Positions 17,352 to 29,404 of a DNA stretch of 64,000 bases are shown here, one piece after another. Position numbers and translations under genes: made by a program. The DNA is from an uncultured bacterium (GTDB taxonomy: Bacteria; Bacillota; Clostridia; Lachnospirales; Lachnospiraceae). A model generated the notes under the pieces. It was not told the origin of the DNA, made no database searches, and worked only from the letters and a program-made list of their open reading frames with translations. The stretch's first letter is position 1; each line of letters opens with the position of its first letter. The stretch covers positions 62,001 to 126,000 of the forward strand of contig CAJMPJ010000001.1 of the NCBI GenBank assembly GCA_905215155.1, in the 5' to 3' direction.

Positions 17352-18860
17352 TTGGCTTCCATCAATTCAGATGAAATTATTTCTATTTTAAGAAGTGAAA
17401 TTGAAGATTATGAAACGCATGCCAGGGACCAGGAAGTGGGAACTGTCATCAGCGTAGGCGACGGCATTGCAACGGTTTATGGAATTGATCATGCAATGTA
17501 CGGAGAAATCGTTGTATTTGATAATGGAATCAAAGGTATGGTCCAGGATATCAGAAGAGAAGATATCGGATGCATCCTGTTTGGTTCCGACCGAGAAGTA
17601 AAAGAAGGCTCCAAGGTTACAAGAACCAAGAAACGTGCCGGTATTCCGGTAGGCGATGGCTTCATTGGAAGAGTAGTGAACTCTCTTGGCGCCCCGATCG
17701 ATGGTAAGAGCGATATCGTTTCCGACGATTACCGTCCGATTGAGAATGAGGCACCTGGAATCGTTGACCGTAAGAGCGTGTCCGTTCCTATGGAAACAGG
17801 AATCCTTGCGATCGACTCCATGTTCCCTATCGGACGCGGACAGAGAGAGCTGATCATCGGTGACCGTCAGACCGGTAAGACGTCTATCGCCACCGACACC
17901 ATCTTAAACCAGAAGGGGAAAGATGTGATCTGTGTTTATGTTGCGATTGGACAGAAGGCTTCTACAGTTGCAAAACTGGTTAATACGCTGACTCATTACG
18001 GCGCCATGGACTATACCATTGTGGTATCCTCCTCTGCCAGTGAGCCTGCACCCCTTCAGTATATCGCCCCTTATTCCGGAACGGCTCTTGCAGAGTATTT
18101 CATGTATAAGGGAAAAGACGTACTGATTGTGTATGATGATTTATCCAAGCACGCAGTTGCTTACCGTTCTCTGTCACTGCTTTTAGAGCGTTCTCCCGGA
18201 CGTGAGGCATATCCTGGTGATGTTTTCTATCTTCATTCCAGACTGCTTGAGCGTTCCAGCCGGTTAAAGGATGAGCTTGGAGGCGGTTCTATTACAGCCC
18301 TTCCAATCATTGAAACCCAGGCGGGAGACGTGGCGGCATATATTCCTACCAACGTTATTTCTATTACCGACGGACAGATTTTCCTGGAGAGTGATCTCTT
18401 TTTCTCCGGTATGAGACCGGCCGTAAACGTTGGTCTTTCCGTATCCCGTGTTGGTGGTGCGGCACAGACCAAAGCAATGAAAAAGGCAGCAGGCAGCATT
18501 CGTATTGATCTGGCACAGTGCCGTGAAATGGAAGTATTTACCCAGTTCAGTTCGGATCTTGATGCAGCAACCAAGGAGCAGATCCAATACGGAAGAGGAC
18601 TTACGGAGCTGTTAAAACAGCCGTTATGTCATCCGTTGAGCCTTCATGCACAGGTCATCAGTCTGGTCGTAGCCAATAACCGCCTGTTACTGGATATTGA
18701 AGTTTCCAAGATCAAGGATTTCCAAAGAGAGCTTCTTGAATACTTTGACAATGCACATCCGGAAATCGGCAAAGAAATCGAAGAAACCAAAGCATTATCT
18801 GACGAGCTGAAACAGAAAATCCTTGATACAGCGGTTGATTATATAAAGAAACGGGTGTAA
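17352..18860 (+). CDS. atpA: F-type ATP synthase subunit alpha
   Basis: 502 residues, non-catalytic nucleotide-binding subunit. Walker A GDRQTGKT is at 170-177, and [14 protein letters not shown] and the signature region [10 protein letters not shown] are present. The start is TTG at 17352, 6 bases after GGAGGTG. A GTG at 17343 overlaps that ribosome site and the delta stop codon, so it is unlikely. Length is standard. Confidence 0.96.
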   Translation: MASINSDEIISILRSEIEDYETHARDQEVGTVISVGDGIATVYGIDHAMYGEIVVFDNGIKGMVQDIRREDIGCILFGSDREVKEGSKVTRTKKRAGIPVGDGFIGRVVNSLGAPIDGKSDIVSDDYRPIENEAPGIVDRKSVSVPMETGILAIDSMFPIGRGQRELIIGDRQTGKTSIATDTILNQKGKDVICVYVAIGQKASTVAKLVNTLTHYGAMDYTIVVSSSASEPAPLQYIAPYSGTALAEYFMYKGKDVLIVYDDLSKHAVAYRSLSLLLERSPGREAYPGDVFYLHSRLLERSSRLKDELGGGSITALPIIETQAGDVAAYIPTNVISITDGQIFLESDLFFSGMRPAVNVGLSVSRVGGAAQTKAMKKAAGSIRIDLAQCREMEVFTQFSSDLDAATKEQIQYGRGLTELLKQPLCHPLSLHAQVISLVVANNRLLLDIEVSKIKDFQRELLEYFDNAHPEIGKEIEETKALSDELKQKILDTAVDYIKKRV

Positions 18861-18863
18861 GAT

Positions 18864-19760
18864 ATGGCAAATGCGAGAGAGATACAAAGCAGAATAAACA
18901 GCATCAAAAGCACCATGAAAATTACCAATGCGATGTATACCATTTCCTCGTCAAAGCTTAAAAGGGCAAGGAAAGCCCTGACTGATACAGAGCCTTATTT
19001 TTATACGCTGCAGAGCACCATCGCAAGAATCATCAGACATACCCCTGATATTGATGATCCTTATCTGGATACCCGGCCGGAGATCAAGAAAGAAGACCGT
19101 AAGATCGGCTATATCGTGGTGACTGCTGATAAAGGACTTGCGGGTGCTTATAATCATAATGTATTTAAACTGGCCCAGGAGCAGATTGACAAGGGTGGTA
19201 ATCCTATGCTGTTCGTAGTAGGAGAGTTGGGACAGCAGTATTTTACAAAAAAAGGTATCCCGGTGGAACAGGATTTCCGGTATACGGTACAAAAGCCTAA
19301 TATGAGCCGGGCCAGAATCATACAAGAAAAGATCGTGGATTATTTTCTGTCTGGAAAACTTGATGAGGTGTATATGATTTACACCAGAATGGTCAATGCT
19401 ATGAAGATGGAAGCGGAAGTAAAGCAGCTTCTTCCGATTCCAAAGCAGCAGATATCTCTGAATGTTCCGGTAAACGTGCATTTGGAGGAAATCACCATGA
19501 GTCCTTCTCCTGAAGCCGTGATCAATGCTATTGTGCCCAATTATATTGCAGGATTCATCTACGGCGGTCTGGTGGAATCCTATTCCAGCGAGCAGAATTC
19601 CAGAATGATGGCGATGCAGGCTGCGACAAATAGTGCTCAGGATATGCTTGATGAACTGGCCATTACCTACAACCGTGTCCGCCAGGCGGCCATTACTCAG
19701 GAAATCACTGAGGTAATCAGCGGGGCGAAAGCCCAGAAGAAAAAAAGGAAGAAAGCGTAG
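18864..19760 (+). CDS. atpG: F-type ATP synthase subunit gamma
   Basis: 298 residues, the rotor shaft. It has the N-terminal helix block REIQSRINSIKSTMKITNAM and the C-terminal block RMMAMQAATNSAQDMLDEL...RVRQAAITQEITEVISGA. It begins 3 bases after the alpha stop with a weak ribosome site, suggesting coupling. It ends with a basic tail (AQKKKRKKA). Confidence 0.95.
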   Translation: MANAREIQSRINSIKSTMKITNAMYTISSSKLKRARKALTDTEPYFYTLQSTIARIIRHTPDIDDPYLDTRPEIKKEDRKIGYIVVTADKGLAGAYNHNVFKLAQEQIDKGGNPMLFVVGELGQQYFTKKGIPVEQDFRYTVQKPNMSRARIIQEKIVDYFLSGKLDEVYMIYTRMVNAMKMEAEVKQLLPIPKQQISLNVPVNVHLEEITMSPSPEAVINAIVPNYIAGFIYGGLVESYSSEQNSRMMAMQAATNSAQDMLDELAITYNRVRQAAITQEITEVISGAKAQKKKRKKA

Positions 19761-19815
19761 CTTCATCGTGTTTTCTATGAATTGAGAGAGGAGGAGTCCT
19801 CACGACTGTGAGTAA

Positions 19816-21216
<1,401 letters not shown>

Positions 21217-21232
21217 CTTGGAGGTGCTGCCT

Positions 21233-21658
21233 GTGAGTACGAAAACATTTTTCCTTCAGGTTCTTGCCAGCGATAAGGTGTTTTACAAAGGTTCCTGTCA
21301 GGAGCTGATCATTCCTCTGTTGGATGGGGAAAAGGCAGTTCTTCCCCAGCATGAAAACATGGTGATTGCCATTGCGATTGGGGAAATGCGTTTACTTGAC
21401 GCAAACGGTCAATGGATCAGCGGTTTGGTGGGCAATGGATTTGCCCAGATTATCAATAACCGTGTTACCGTCATTGTAGATACCGCGGAACGTCCGGAGG
21501 ACATTGATGAACGCCGGGCCGAAGAAGCCAGGGAAAGAGCGGAGGAACAGCTGAGACAGAGCAAGAGCCTTCAGGAGCATTCTCATTTTGAAGCATCTTT
21601 AGCCAGATCACTGGCAAGGCTGCGCACAAAGCAAAAAATGGGATCTGATAGGAAATAG
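21233..21658 (+). CDS. atpC: F-type ATP synthase subunit epsilon
   Basis: 141 residues from GTG at 21233, behind GGAGGTG. The in-frame TTG at 21218 is upstream of that site. The N-terminal beta-barrel (FFLQVLASDKVFYKG...PLLDGEKAVLPQHENMVIAI) and the C-terminal helical hairpin (RRAEEARERAEEQLRQSK) are both present, so the inhibitory C-terminal domain is kept. Last gene of the operon; a terminator follows within 10 bases. Confidence 0.93.
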   Translation: MSTKTFFLQVLASDKVFYKGSCQELIIPLLDGEKAVLPQHENMVIAIAIGEMRLLDANGQWISGLVGNGFAQIINNRVTVIVDTAERPEDIDERRAEEARERAEEQLRQSKSLQEHSHFEASLARSLARLRTKQKMGSDRK

Positions 21659-21667
21659 AACAAAGAT

Positions 21668-21709
21668 AAAAGATATCCCGCAGGAAACTGTGCAGGGGTA
21701 TCTTTTTTT
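21668..21709 (+). terminator. F-ATPase operon terminator
   Basis: AAAGATATCCC pairs with GGGGTATCTTT (one bulge), and seven T follow. Confidence 0.85.
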
Positions 21710-21779
21710 CTTTTTCCAGCCTTGGAAAGCAGTTATGTATTTTTTTAAAATAATTGGTATTATATGGTAAATGTAACGA

Positions 21780-21808
21780 TTGACGATGTCTATAAACGGT
21801 GCTATAGT
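21780..21808 (+). promoter_or_regulatory. Promoter of the chemoreceptor gene
   Basis: TTGACG and TATAGT with a 17-base spacer, ending 52 bases before the GTG start. Confidence 0.65.
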
Positions 21809-21860
21809 AGCCACTGAATAAATAACCCCTTTTAAAGAGGAGATAAGTGGAGGCAGAGTT

Positions 21861-23579
21861 GTGTATAGAAATCGAAAGATAAAAACCAAAGTGGTGGTTG
21901 TCTTTAGCGCCATAATTTTACTTAGTATTCTGGCGGTTATGGTAATGCTTGTGGGGATGATGGGGATATCGGGGAATCTACGGAAGCTCTATCAGGGGCC
22001 TTATGCGGCATCGGATAACATGTGGGTCATCCGCCGCAACCTTTTGGACAGCCAGATGGTGCTTTACCGGCTGGCAAGTGAAAAGAAATCGGATATTGCA
22101 AGTGCAGGAAACCAGGCAAAGTCTCTGATTGACAAGGACTCTGCAGATATGCAGACAGCGTTGGCTAATCTGGAAACTTTATTAAAAAAAGAGAATGAGA
22201 AACAGATACTGACTGAAATCAAAAGCGGGCTTGAGGAGTCCGATCAGATCCAGGCAGCAGTACTGAAGTTGGCGGCTCAGGGCAAATCAGATGAAGCCAG
22301 AACTATGATCAAGAATGTCTATGAACCAAAGTATGAGGATTTAAAAGGGAAGGTAATCAATCTGGCTCAGTCGGTGTCCAGTGATGCGGAAGGATTTGTA
22401 GATGAGGCAAATGGGACCAACCGGAATGCAGTGGTAATGGGAATTGGCGCAATGATCATAGGGGTTTTCGTCTGTGCGTTGATTGCAATGCGTTTTTCAA
22501 GATCCATTGTCAAACCGTTAGAAGAGCTTGACGTAGCGGCGAAGGAAATGTCTAAGGGTGATTTAAAAGCCTCCAGATACATTACCTATCAGTCAAAGGA
22601 TGAGATTGGTTTTCTTGCGGACAGCTTGAGAAGCACTATGACCATTCTGGATTCTTATGTTACGGAGATTTCTTCCATTCTCCTGCGTCTGTCCAAAGGG
22701 GATTTAACGGTTCCAAGAGATCAGATTACGGATTTTATGGGAGATTTTTCAGAGATTAAAAGTTCCTTTGTTACAATATTGAAAAGTTTTAATAATACGC
22801 TTGGAGATATTCATCAGTCCAGCGTTCAGGTTGACATAAGCTCTGACCAGGTGTCGGATGCGGCACAGATGTTATCTCAGGGCTCCACAGAGCAGGCAAT
22901 GGCTCTTGAGGAGCTGACTGGTGCCATTACAGACATTTCCTCCCAGATCCGGGAGAATGCAGAGAATGCCCAAAGTGCCAACGCTCTGACGGCTAAGGTG
23001 CAGAAGGAAGTGGAGGAAAGCAATCTTCATATGGTCACCATGAACTCCGCGATGAATGAGATCAATGAATCTTCCCAGGAGATTGGAAAGATCATTAAGA
23101 CCATTGAAGATATTGCATTCCAGACCAACATCCTGGCTTTGAATGCGGCGGTTGAGGCAGCAAGAGCGGGAGAAGCGGGAAAAGGCTTTGCAGTTGTTGC
23201 AGATGAGGTGCGGAGCCTTGCCAGCAAGAGCGCAGAGGCCAGCAAGGATACGGCTGTTTTGATTGAAAATTCGGTAAAAGCAGTGGAAAACGGAATGGCC
23301 ATTGCAGAGCAGACGTCTCATTCTCTTGATGTGGTAAAGAATACCACCGTTCAGGTAGTGGATACGGTAAATTTAATTGCAGATGCTTCCGAAAAGCAGG
23401 CAGAATCTGTAGAAAACATATCAGAACGGGTCAGCCAGATCTCCCAGGTGGTCCAGACCAATTCCGCAACCGCAGAGGAGAGTGCTGCAGCCAGCGAGGA
23501 ACTCTCCGGCCAGGCGGCGTATCTGGAGCAGCTTGTGGAACGTTTCCATTTGTTCCAGGATAGTCAGAGCCATTCATAG
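21861..23579 (+). CDS. Methyl-accepting chemotaxis protein
   Basis: 572 residues. Membrane helix 1 is at about 11-34. An extracytoplasmic four-helix-bundle sensor (4HB_MCP type) extends to about 190, helix 2 is at about 192-210, and HAMP follows ([25 protein letters not shown]). The cytoplasmic coiled-coil signalling domain has the conserved tip [19 protein letters not shown]. It should report to CheA/CheW and control the flagellum. The ligand is unknown. The start is GTG at 21861 with GGAGG. It stands alone, with its own promoter and a shared terminator. Confidence 0.93.
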   Translation: MYRNRKIKTKVVVVFSAIILLSILAVMVMLVGMMGISGNLRKLYQGPYAASDNMWVIRRNLLDSQMVLYRLASEKKSDIASAGNQAKSLIDKDSADMQTALANLETLLKKENEKQILTEIKSGLEESDQIQAAVLKLAAQGKSDEARTMIKNVYEPKYEDLKGKVINLAQSVSSDAEGFVDEANGTNRNAVVMGIGAMIIGVFVCALIAMRFSRSIVKPLEELDVAAKEMSKGDLKASRYITYQSKDEIGFLADSLRSTMTILDSYVTEISSILLRLSKGDLTVPRDQITDFMGDFSEIKSSFVTILKSFNNTLGDIHQSSVQVDISSDQVSDAAQMLSQGSTEQAMALEELTGAITDISSQIRENAENAQSANALTAKVQKEVEESNLHMVTMNSAMNEINESSQEIGKIIKTIEDIAFQTNILALNAAVEAARAGEAGKGFAVVADEVRSLASKSAEASKDTAVLIENSVKAVENGMAIAEQTSHSLDVVKNTTVQVVDTVNLIADASEKQAESVENISERVSQISQVVQTNSATAEESAAASEELSGQAAYLEQLVERFHLFQDSQSHS

Positions 23580-23634
23580 ACTGACGGCTGTAGAAAGAAT
23601 GAAGCAACGTTTTGGGCTGAAATAACAAAATAAT

Positions 23635-23682
23635 AAAAGTGGGTGGTGCAATAGGAAAATTCCTTTTGCACCACCCACTTTT
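23635..23682. terminator. Bidirectional terminator between convergent genes
   Basis: A stem of about 17 bp, AAAAGTGGGTGGTGCAA with TTTGCACCACCCACTTTT (one base offset near the loop), with A and T tails serving both strands. It ends the chemoreceptor (+) and ZIP (-) transcripts. Confidence 0.9.
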
Positions 23683-23702
23683 CAATTATAGTGTATTGGT
23701 TT

Positions 23703-24509
23703 TTAACCCAATGCCACATCTAAAATCATCATGATCAGAAATCCGCTCATAACACCCAGAGTTCCTGCGTTGGAATGTTCCCCCAAATGTGCTTCGGGGA
23801 TCAGTTCCTCCACCACCACATACATCATGGCTCCTGCAGCAAAGGATAAAAGCCAGGGCATGAGGGGAGTGATACTTCCTGCGATCAATACCGTCAGAAT
23901 TCCAAAGATCGGTTCCACGATGCCGGACATACTGCCGCGGAAAAACGCTTTTCCTGTGGAGAGCCCTTCCTGTCTGAGAGGAAGGGATATGGCCGCACCC
24001 TCCGGAAAGTTCTGAATGCCGATTCCAATAGCAAGCGCCAGGGCGGAGGTGTAAAGTGCCGGATCACTGCCATGCTGGGCGGCGAGAGCAAATGCCAGGC
24101 CGACTGCCATCCCTTCCGGAATGTTATGGAGTGTGACTGCCATAACCAAAAGTGTGGTTCGTTTCCAGGTGGAAGAGATCCCTTCTGCTTCGTTGCCTTT
24201 TGGATTGCTTATATCCGGATGAAGATGAGGGAGCAGGGAGTCTAAAACAATAAGGAATAAAACACCGAGAATAAAACCTCCCGCAGCAGGAATCCATCCG
24301 ATGCCTCCGGCTGCCTCTGCTTCTTCAATGGCTGGTATCAAAAGTGACCAGACAGAAGCTGCAATCATAACGCCGGCGGCAAAGCCCAGAAATATTCTCT
24401 GTACCGCCTGATTCACTTCCTTCCGAAAGAAGAATACTACAGATGCTCCGAGAGTGGTCATGAGAAATGTAAAGCCGGTACCTCCGGCAGCCCATAAAAT
24501 AGGTGTCAT
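23703..24509 (-). CDS. ZIP-family divalent metal transporter
   Basis: 268 residues from ATG at 24509 (AAAGGAGGG, 6-base gap; an in-frame extension to 24545 lacks a site). Eight membrane helices are visible. The metal-binding motifs are intact: LHNIPEGMAVG in helix 4 and GIQNFPEGAAISLPL in helix 5. Zn2+ import is the usual role for ZupT-like members, with Fe2+ or Mn2+ also possible. A His-containing loop (LLPHLHPDISN) precedes helix 4. It stands alone. Confidence 0.9.
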   Translation of the reverse strand: MTPILWAAGGTGFTFLMTTLGASVVFFFRKEVNQAVQRIFLGFAAGVMIAASVWSLLIPAIEEAEAAGGIGWIPAAGGFILGVLFLIVLDSLLPHLHPDISNPKGNEAEGISSTWKRTTLLVMAVTLHNIPEGMAVGLAFALAAQHGSDPALYTSALALAIGIGIQNFPEGAAISLPLRQEGLSTGKAFFRGSMSGIVEPIFGILTVLIAGSITPLMPWLLSFAAGAMMYVVVEELIPEAHLGEHSNAGTLGVMSGFLIMMILDVALG

Positions 24510-24675
24510 AAAAATCCCTCCTTTATTTAAAACCATTCCTTTCAAAGAGCAGTTTTTCTTCTGCTTTTAATATATCATAAGAGTTCTTTTGACGCAATGA
24601 GATAAATTCCCTTTCCCTTTCCGACAAATTTATGCTAAAATAGACCTGATTTTACATAGGAAAGGAAATTGATTT

Positions 24676-26211
24676 ATGAACATAAAGATAAAATGGAAAA
24701 GACGCTCCTTCTGCTCCTTTTTTTTAGCGGCAGCGGCAGCATCGTTCCTGTCCGGATGCACCAATACCGGCAGAGTTATGGGAAAAGAGATCGCTACAAC
24801 TTCTGAGGCTACCCCTTCCCTGGGAAAAAAGGAACTTCAGCCAATCAGCCTGCTCTCTCCGGGGGGAGATTTGCTGCCCCGGCTGAAAGACGTGCCGGAA
24901 CAGAAGGAGAACCCGATTCCGCAATACTTGAGAAACGGCGTGGAGCATCCGGTGGTGGCAAGCCTTCAGCAGCGGCTGATGGACCTGGGATTCATGGATA
25001 ATGATGAGCCGACCCAGTATTTCGGGAACGTGACAGAGGCGGCGGTTAAGACGTACCAGCGTCAGAATGGGCTGGACCAGGACGGAATCGTAGGTGCTCA
25101 GACCCTGGAATCCATAATGTCTCCTTCCGCCAAATACTATGCGGTATCAAAGGGAGTGGCCGGAGATGATATTTTACGGATACAGACCCGTCTTTATGAG
25201 CTTGGCTACCTTGCCAATGCAGCACAGGTTTCCGGGAACTTCGGGGATGAGACGGAGGCAGCGGTCAAAAAGCTGCAGGAAGTCAACTCTTTAAATATTG
25301 ATGGAAAAGTGGGACGTCAGACCATCAACCTGCTGTACAGCGAAGAGATCAAGCCGAACCTGATATCCTATGGAGAAAAAAGTGATGTTGTTTTAGTCAG
25401 CCAGCAGCGGTTGAAGGCCCTGGGATATCTGCTGTCGGAGCCGGATGGAGCATACGGCAACGATACGGTAACTGCAGTCAAGCAGTTCCAGGCCCGCAAT
25501 GATCTTGTTGTGGACGGTTATTTAGGACCCTCCACCCGATTGGCCTTAACAAGCCCCGACGCTCAGCCAAACGGAATGACGCTGGGAGAGCAGGGAGATT
25601 CCGTAACGAAGGTCCAGCAGCTGTTGAATCAATACGGCTATCTGTCATCCTCGAATATCACCGGTTATTACGGGGAAGTGACGGAAAATGCCGTAAAAGC
25701 ATTCCAGAGCAACAACGGTCTTTCCGCGGATGGATCTGTCGGACGGAATACGCTTAATAAGCTTACGGGAAGCGGAGTAAAGAGTGCCGGCTCTTCTGGA
25801 AAAACCGGAAAAGGAAGCAGTAAAAAAGGCGGTACCGTTAAGGGCGGCTCCGGGGTAGGCGGACTGTTATCCGTCGCAAGATCAAAGGTTGGGCGTCCTT
25901 ATGTATGGGGGTCCAAAGGCCCCAATTCCTTTGACTGTTCCGGGTTTATATACTGGTCTTTAAATCAGGTGGGGGTAAGACAGAGTTACCTGACTTCCTC
26001 TGGTTGGAGAAATGTTGGTAAATATACAAAGATCAGCAGCTTTGGAAGCTTACAGGCAGGCGATATCATCGTGGTCAGCGGTCATGTGGGCATCGTAGCC
26101 GGAGGAGGAAAGGTCATTGATGCTTCCTCCAGTAACGGCAGAGTCGTGGAGCGTTCCTTGAGCAGCTGGTGGAGAAATAACTTTATCTGCGGCTGGAGAA
26201 TCTTCGGTTAA
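24676..26211 (+). CDS. Lipoprotein with four peptidoglycan-binding repeats and NlpC/P60 endopeptidase domain
   Basis: 511 residues. The lipoprotein signal has lipobox LSGC (Cys28). Four PG_binding_1 repeats run from about 90 to 370, each with a D/Y-G core such as GLDQDGIVGAQTLESI and GLSADGSVGRNTLNKL. A Gly/Ser/Lys linker follows, then NlpC/P60 from about 395 with catalytic Cys in FDCSGFIYW, His in SGHVGIVAGG and a third polar residue in IDASSSNG. It should cut stem peptides of peptidoglycan from the outer membrane face. Its role could be in growth, separation or sporulation. Confidence 0.92.
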   Translation: MNIKIKWKRRSFCSFFLAAAAASFLSGCTNTGRVMGKEIATTSEATPSLGKKELQPISLLSPGGDLLPRLKDVPEQKENPIPQYLRNGVEHPVVASLQQRLMDLGFMDNDEPTQYFGNVTEAAVKTYQRQNGLDQDGIVGAQTLESIMSPSAKYYAVSKGVAGDDILRIQTRLYELGYLANAAQVSGNFGDETEAAVKKLQEVNSLNIDGKVGRQTINLLYSEEIKPNLISYGEKSDVVLVSQQRLKALGYLLSEPDGAYGNDTVTAVKQFQARNDLVVDGYLGPSTRLALTSPDAQPNGMTLGEQGDSVTKVQQLLNQYGYLSSSNITGYYGEVTENAVKAFQSNNGLSADGSVGRNTLNKLTGSGVKSAGSSGKTGKGSSKKGGTVKGGSGVGGLLSVARSKVGRPYVWGSKGPNSFDCSGFIYWSLNQVGVRQSYLTSSGWRNVGKYTKISSFGSLQAGDIIVVSGHVGIVAGGGKVIDASSSNGRVVERSLSSWWRNNFICGWRIFG

Positions 26212-26233
26212 GAAGCTGGAAAGCAGAATGGTA

Positions 26234-26276
26234 AGAGGGAGAGCAGGGACCCGGTGTGGGTTCCTGCTCTCCCTCT
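26234..26276. terminator. Strong hairpin between convergent genes
   Basis: AGAGGGAGAGCAGG pairs perfectly with CCTGCTCTCCCTCT, with an inner ACCC/GGT stem. Neither side has a T-run, so termination strength is uncertain, but position and stem size fit a shared transcript end. Confidence 0.55.
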
Positions 26277-26280
26277 AATA

Positions 26281-28551
26281 TTATCTCTGAATGGGGAAGG
26301 CCACGCTGGCCTTGAAGAGATCCCCGTCAATATACAGCATGAACTTGCCGCCCTGAAGCTCGGTCAGACTTTTGGCGATGGAAATGCCAAGACCGCTTCC
26401 CTCCGTGGTTCTGGCTACATCGCCCCGGACGAAACGTTCCGTCAGTTCATCCGCCCGTATATTTAACGGGTTTTGAGAAATATTCTTCATGGTGAATACC
26501 ACCATATCATGTTCCTGTATGATGTCCACATATACCCGGCTGTGTTCCATGGCATATTTGAAGGCATTATTATACAGATTCTCAAGGACTCTCCATAAGT
26601 ATCTGCCGTCCGCCTCAATAAAAAAGGATTCATCCGGTAAATCAGAGATCAGCTCCAGATGGCGGAGGGCAAATTTTTCTTCAAATTCTCCGTTGGTCTG
26701 GTGGATCAGCTCCACAAAATCAATGCTTGCAATTTCCAGCTTTAAATTCCCGGAGCTTGCCTTGGAAGCCTCTACCAGGTCTTCGGTCAGGGTCTTTAAC
26801 CGGTGGGACTTCTGTTCCAGGACGTCCAGATAGCCTAAAATCTTAGGGTCTTTAATCCCCTCCCGTTTGATCAGGTCCACATAGTTGATGATGGAGGTCA
26901 GGGGGGTCTTGATGTCATGGGATACATTGGTGATCAGATCGGTTTTTAAACGTTCGCTCCGCACTTTTTCCTGAAGGGCCGCTTCTAAACCGGTGCTGAT
27001 GTGGTTGATATTTTCCGCCAGTTCCCGTTCTTTTCCGCAGAAGGTCTCAGTGTTGATCTTATAGGTGGTATTTCCTTCGGAGATGTGCAGCAGGGCCTGG
27101 TTGATCTGATCCGTTTGCCATGCGTTTTGATACATCTTGTGAAAGACCCAGAGATCAAAACAAAGCAGCAGGGTCCCGATTGTCCCCATGAGTATCCGGG
27201 AGGCCAGATTGTTATAAGTAAACAATAGAACGCAGAAGACCGCGATCATCAAGGTGTTAAAGGCCAGAAACAGGATATAGGAAAATGCAATCCGGGTGGT
27301 GAACCGGTGATTTTTAAAATACAGGGCCAGGTTGTTCCGCCAGCGGTATAAAAGACTTGCCGTCCAAAGAGTTCCTGCCTTATAGCGTTTTAACAAGCAC
27401 AATGCAAACATAAGCCCGGCCGCATAATAGATCAGGACCCGGAGGACCAGTTCTCCGTAAAACCATTGATCATAGGCGAGAAACAGGTGGATGATCTTGT
27501 TAAACAGCTTGTCTGCCAGAAACAGGGAAATCAAAGTGGCGCCTGCAAAAATAAGAAAGCAGATTTCTGCAGGAATCCGGTCAAACCGTTCCGGCGTGGC
27601 AGCCTTTGGCCCCTTTTCCCGGTATCCGGCCAGGGAGACTAAAACGTAGAGGGTAACTGCGCTGCCCAGAATTCCGGCTGCAAGGCTTACGATCCCTGCG
27701 ATATAGAACAGCCTCATGCGGTTATAGGCAGCGTCTGCCTTGGCGTAAGCGTCGTTGTAGGGGTAGGAAGTATCCACAGCGATGGTCATGTGATAATTGC
27801 CGTTGTTATAGGGATTCATCTTTTCCAGCTGGGAGGAAACGTTTTTCGGAATGGTGGTCAAATTAGAATCTGCGTATAGAGATTCCCCGGTCACATAAAG
27901 ATATTTCCCCATGGCCTTAAAGTCGTTTAAGTTTTTTCCTGTAACGTTGCGGTACAGCTTATAATCGTCTTTGGTATTCTGATAAAGGATCTCGAATTTT
28001 AAGTTGCTGGGATTTTGGATAAAGCGGTAATAAAAAGAGTAATAATTTCCCAGATGGCTTAAAACCTCATAGGAGAGCTGATCCATGGTAAGAAAGCTTT
28101 CTCCCGGTTCTGTGGCTTCAAAATCAGGTTCATAGGCCCGGTAATCCACCCGGACATCCGGATTATCCCTGTCGGAAGAGGGAGGGTGGCCTCCGCTGAC
28201 CTTAAACTGCTCATTCAGATAATACCCCTGTGACTTGGCCCGGCGGACCATCTCATCTACCGTATATTCCTTCGTGGTTCCGGGACCGTCGGTAACCCGG
28301 ACAATGGGCTTTGAATAATCAATGCGGCCATCGGTCTCAAATACTTCTTTATATTTAACATAGTTAAAGATCTCATCAATATCGGATTTCAGCTGGCGGG
28401 TGAATTCAGGTGTGTCCTCATAGGTTTCATGGGCGATCCAGTCGATCCCCTCCCCGTAGTGGACGTTGTTGTACATGATGGTAACGCCAACTACTACAAG
28501 AAAGGAGAAGAAGATATGCAAGAGGACCGCAAGTTCTTTTCTTTTCTTCAT
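26281..28551 (-). CDS. Membrane sensor histidine kinase
   Basis: 756 residues from ATG at 28551 (AGGAG, 5-base gap; GTG at 28557 overlaps that site). An N-terminal helix is followed by a large extracytoplasmic domain of about 250 residues. About six more membrane helices come next, then a linker, a HisKA dimerisation domain with phosphorylated H545 (VSHDIKTPLTS), and an HATPase domain with N-box LENLYNNAFKYA and G-box GSGLGISIAK. It is encoded directly after the regulator at 28560-29255. The signal is unknown; the membrane-embedded middle resembles kinases that sense cell-envelope stress. Confidence 0.92.
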   Translation of the reverse strand: MKKRKELAVLLHIFFSFLVVVGVTIMYNNVHYGEGIDWIAHETYEDTPEFTRQLKSDIDEIFNYVKYKEVFETDGRIDYSKPIVRVTDGPGTTKEYTVDEMVRRAKSQGYYLNEQFKVSGGHPPSSDRDNPDVRVDYRAYEPDFEATEPGESFLTMDQLSYEVLSHLGNYYSFYYRFIQNPSNLKFEILYQNTKDDYKLYRNVTGKNLNDFKAMGKYLYVTGESLYADSNLTTIPKNVSSQLEKMNPYNNGNYHMTIAVDTSYPYNDAYAKADAAYNRMRLFYIAGIVSLAAGILGSAVTLYVLVSLAGYREKGPKAATPERFDRIPAEICFLIFAGATLISLFLADKLFNKIIHLFLAYDQWFYGELVLRVLIYYAAGLMFALCLLKRYKAGTLWTASLLYRWRNNLALYFKNHRFTTRIAFSYILFLAFNTLMIAVFCVLLFTYNNLASRILMGTIGTLLLCFDLWVFHKMYQNAWQTDQINQALLHISEGNTTYKINTETFCGKERELAENINHISTGLEAALQEKVRSERLKTDLITNVSHDIKTPLTSIINYVDLIKREGIKDPKILGYLDVLEQKSHRLKTLTEDLVEASKASSGNLKLEIASIDFVELIHQTNGEFEEKFALRHLELISDLPDESFFIEADGRYLWRVLENLYNNAFKYAMEHSRVYVDIIQEHDMVVFTMKNISQNPLNIRADELTERFVRGDVARTTEGSGLGISIAKSLTELQGGKFMLYIDGDLFKASVAFPIQR

Positions 28552-28559
28552 AATCACTC

Positions 28560-29255
28560 CTACTGCTTCTCGATCTTATAGCCGACGCCCCACACCACTT
28601 TCAAATACCGCGGCTCTCTGGGATTGATCTCAATTTTCTCCCTGATATGGCGGATGTGAACGGCTACAGTGTTATCTGCGCCGATGGCTTCCTCGTTCCA
28701 GATCTGTTCGTAAATCTCATCAATGGAAAATACTTTTCCTGCATTCTTCACCAGAAGCAGGAGAATGTTATATTCGATGGGGGTAAGTTTGATCAGTTCG
28801 CCGTCAATGGTCACTTCTTTATTATCGTCATTGATGGCAAGACCGCCGCATTTATAAATGGCCCCGGCAGGCTGCTGATTCATGTTGCCAAGCTGAGTGT
28901 AGCGGCGCAGCTGGGATTTGACTCTGGCAACCAGTTCCAGGGGATTAAAGGGCTTTGTGATATAATCATCAGCACCGATGTTAAGACCCAGAATCTTATC
29001 CGTGTCTTCGGATTTTGCAGAAAGAATAATGATGGGAATGCTGCTTGTCTCCCGGACCTTTAACGTGGTACGAATTCCGTCCAGACCGGGCATCATCACA
29101 TCAAGGATCATTAAGTCGATCTCATTCTCTTCCATAAGTTCCAGGGCTTCAAAGCCGTCATATGCCTTTATAATATGGAACCCTTCTCCTGTTAAATATA
29201 TGTCAATAGCTTCTACGATTTGTTTGTCATCATCACATACTAAGATATTCTGCAT
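28560..29255 (-). CDS. OmpR-family response regulator
   Basis: 231 residues. The receiver domain has D8-D10 and phosphoacceptor D52 (ILDVMMPGLDG), T in LSAKSED and conserved K in ITKPFNP. The winged-helix DNA-binding domain has LTPIEYNILLLLVKNAGKV and VAVHIRHIREKIE...GVGYKIEK. This wording is close to VanR/YclJ-type regulators. It is first gene of a two-gene unit with the kinase. AAAGGAGG lies upstream of ATG at 29255. Confidence 0.94.
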   Translation of the reverse strand: MQNILVCDDDKQIVEAIDIYLTGEGFHIIKAYDGFEALELMEENEIDLMILDVMMPGLDGIRTTLKVRETSSIPIIILSAKSEDTDKILGLNIGADDYITKPFNPLELVARVKSQLRRYTQLGNMNQQPAGAIYKCGGLAINDDNKEVTIDGELIKLTPIEYNILLLLVKNAGKVFSIDEIYEQIWNEEAIGADNTVAVHIRHIREKIEINPREPRYLKVVWGVGYKIEKQ

Positions 29256-29347
29256 AAGAAAACCTCCTTTTCAATCATTATACAACGAAGATAATGAAAA
29301 AGCACTTTACTTTTTTCTAAAGAAATAAGAAAGCGGCCCCCCAGCTG

Positions 29348-29376
29348 TCATGTTTCACCATTTTTTCACATATGCT
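29348..29376 (+). promoter_or_regulatory. Candidate sporulation (sigma-E-like) promoter before the split GH18 gene
   Basis: TCATGTTT (29348-29355) and CATATGCT (29369-29376) with a 13-base spacer resemble the mother-cell sigma-E boxes, with two mismatches in each. The downstream gene type makes this plausible, but sequence support is weak. Confidence 0.3.
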
Positions 29377-29404
29377 TTACCAATTCTGGTAAAAGGATGC
29401 TGTT

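Noticed and set aside
18951-19766. 271-codon minus-strand frame
   Set aside because: It lies wholly opposite atpG, with no start signal or recognisable motif.
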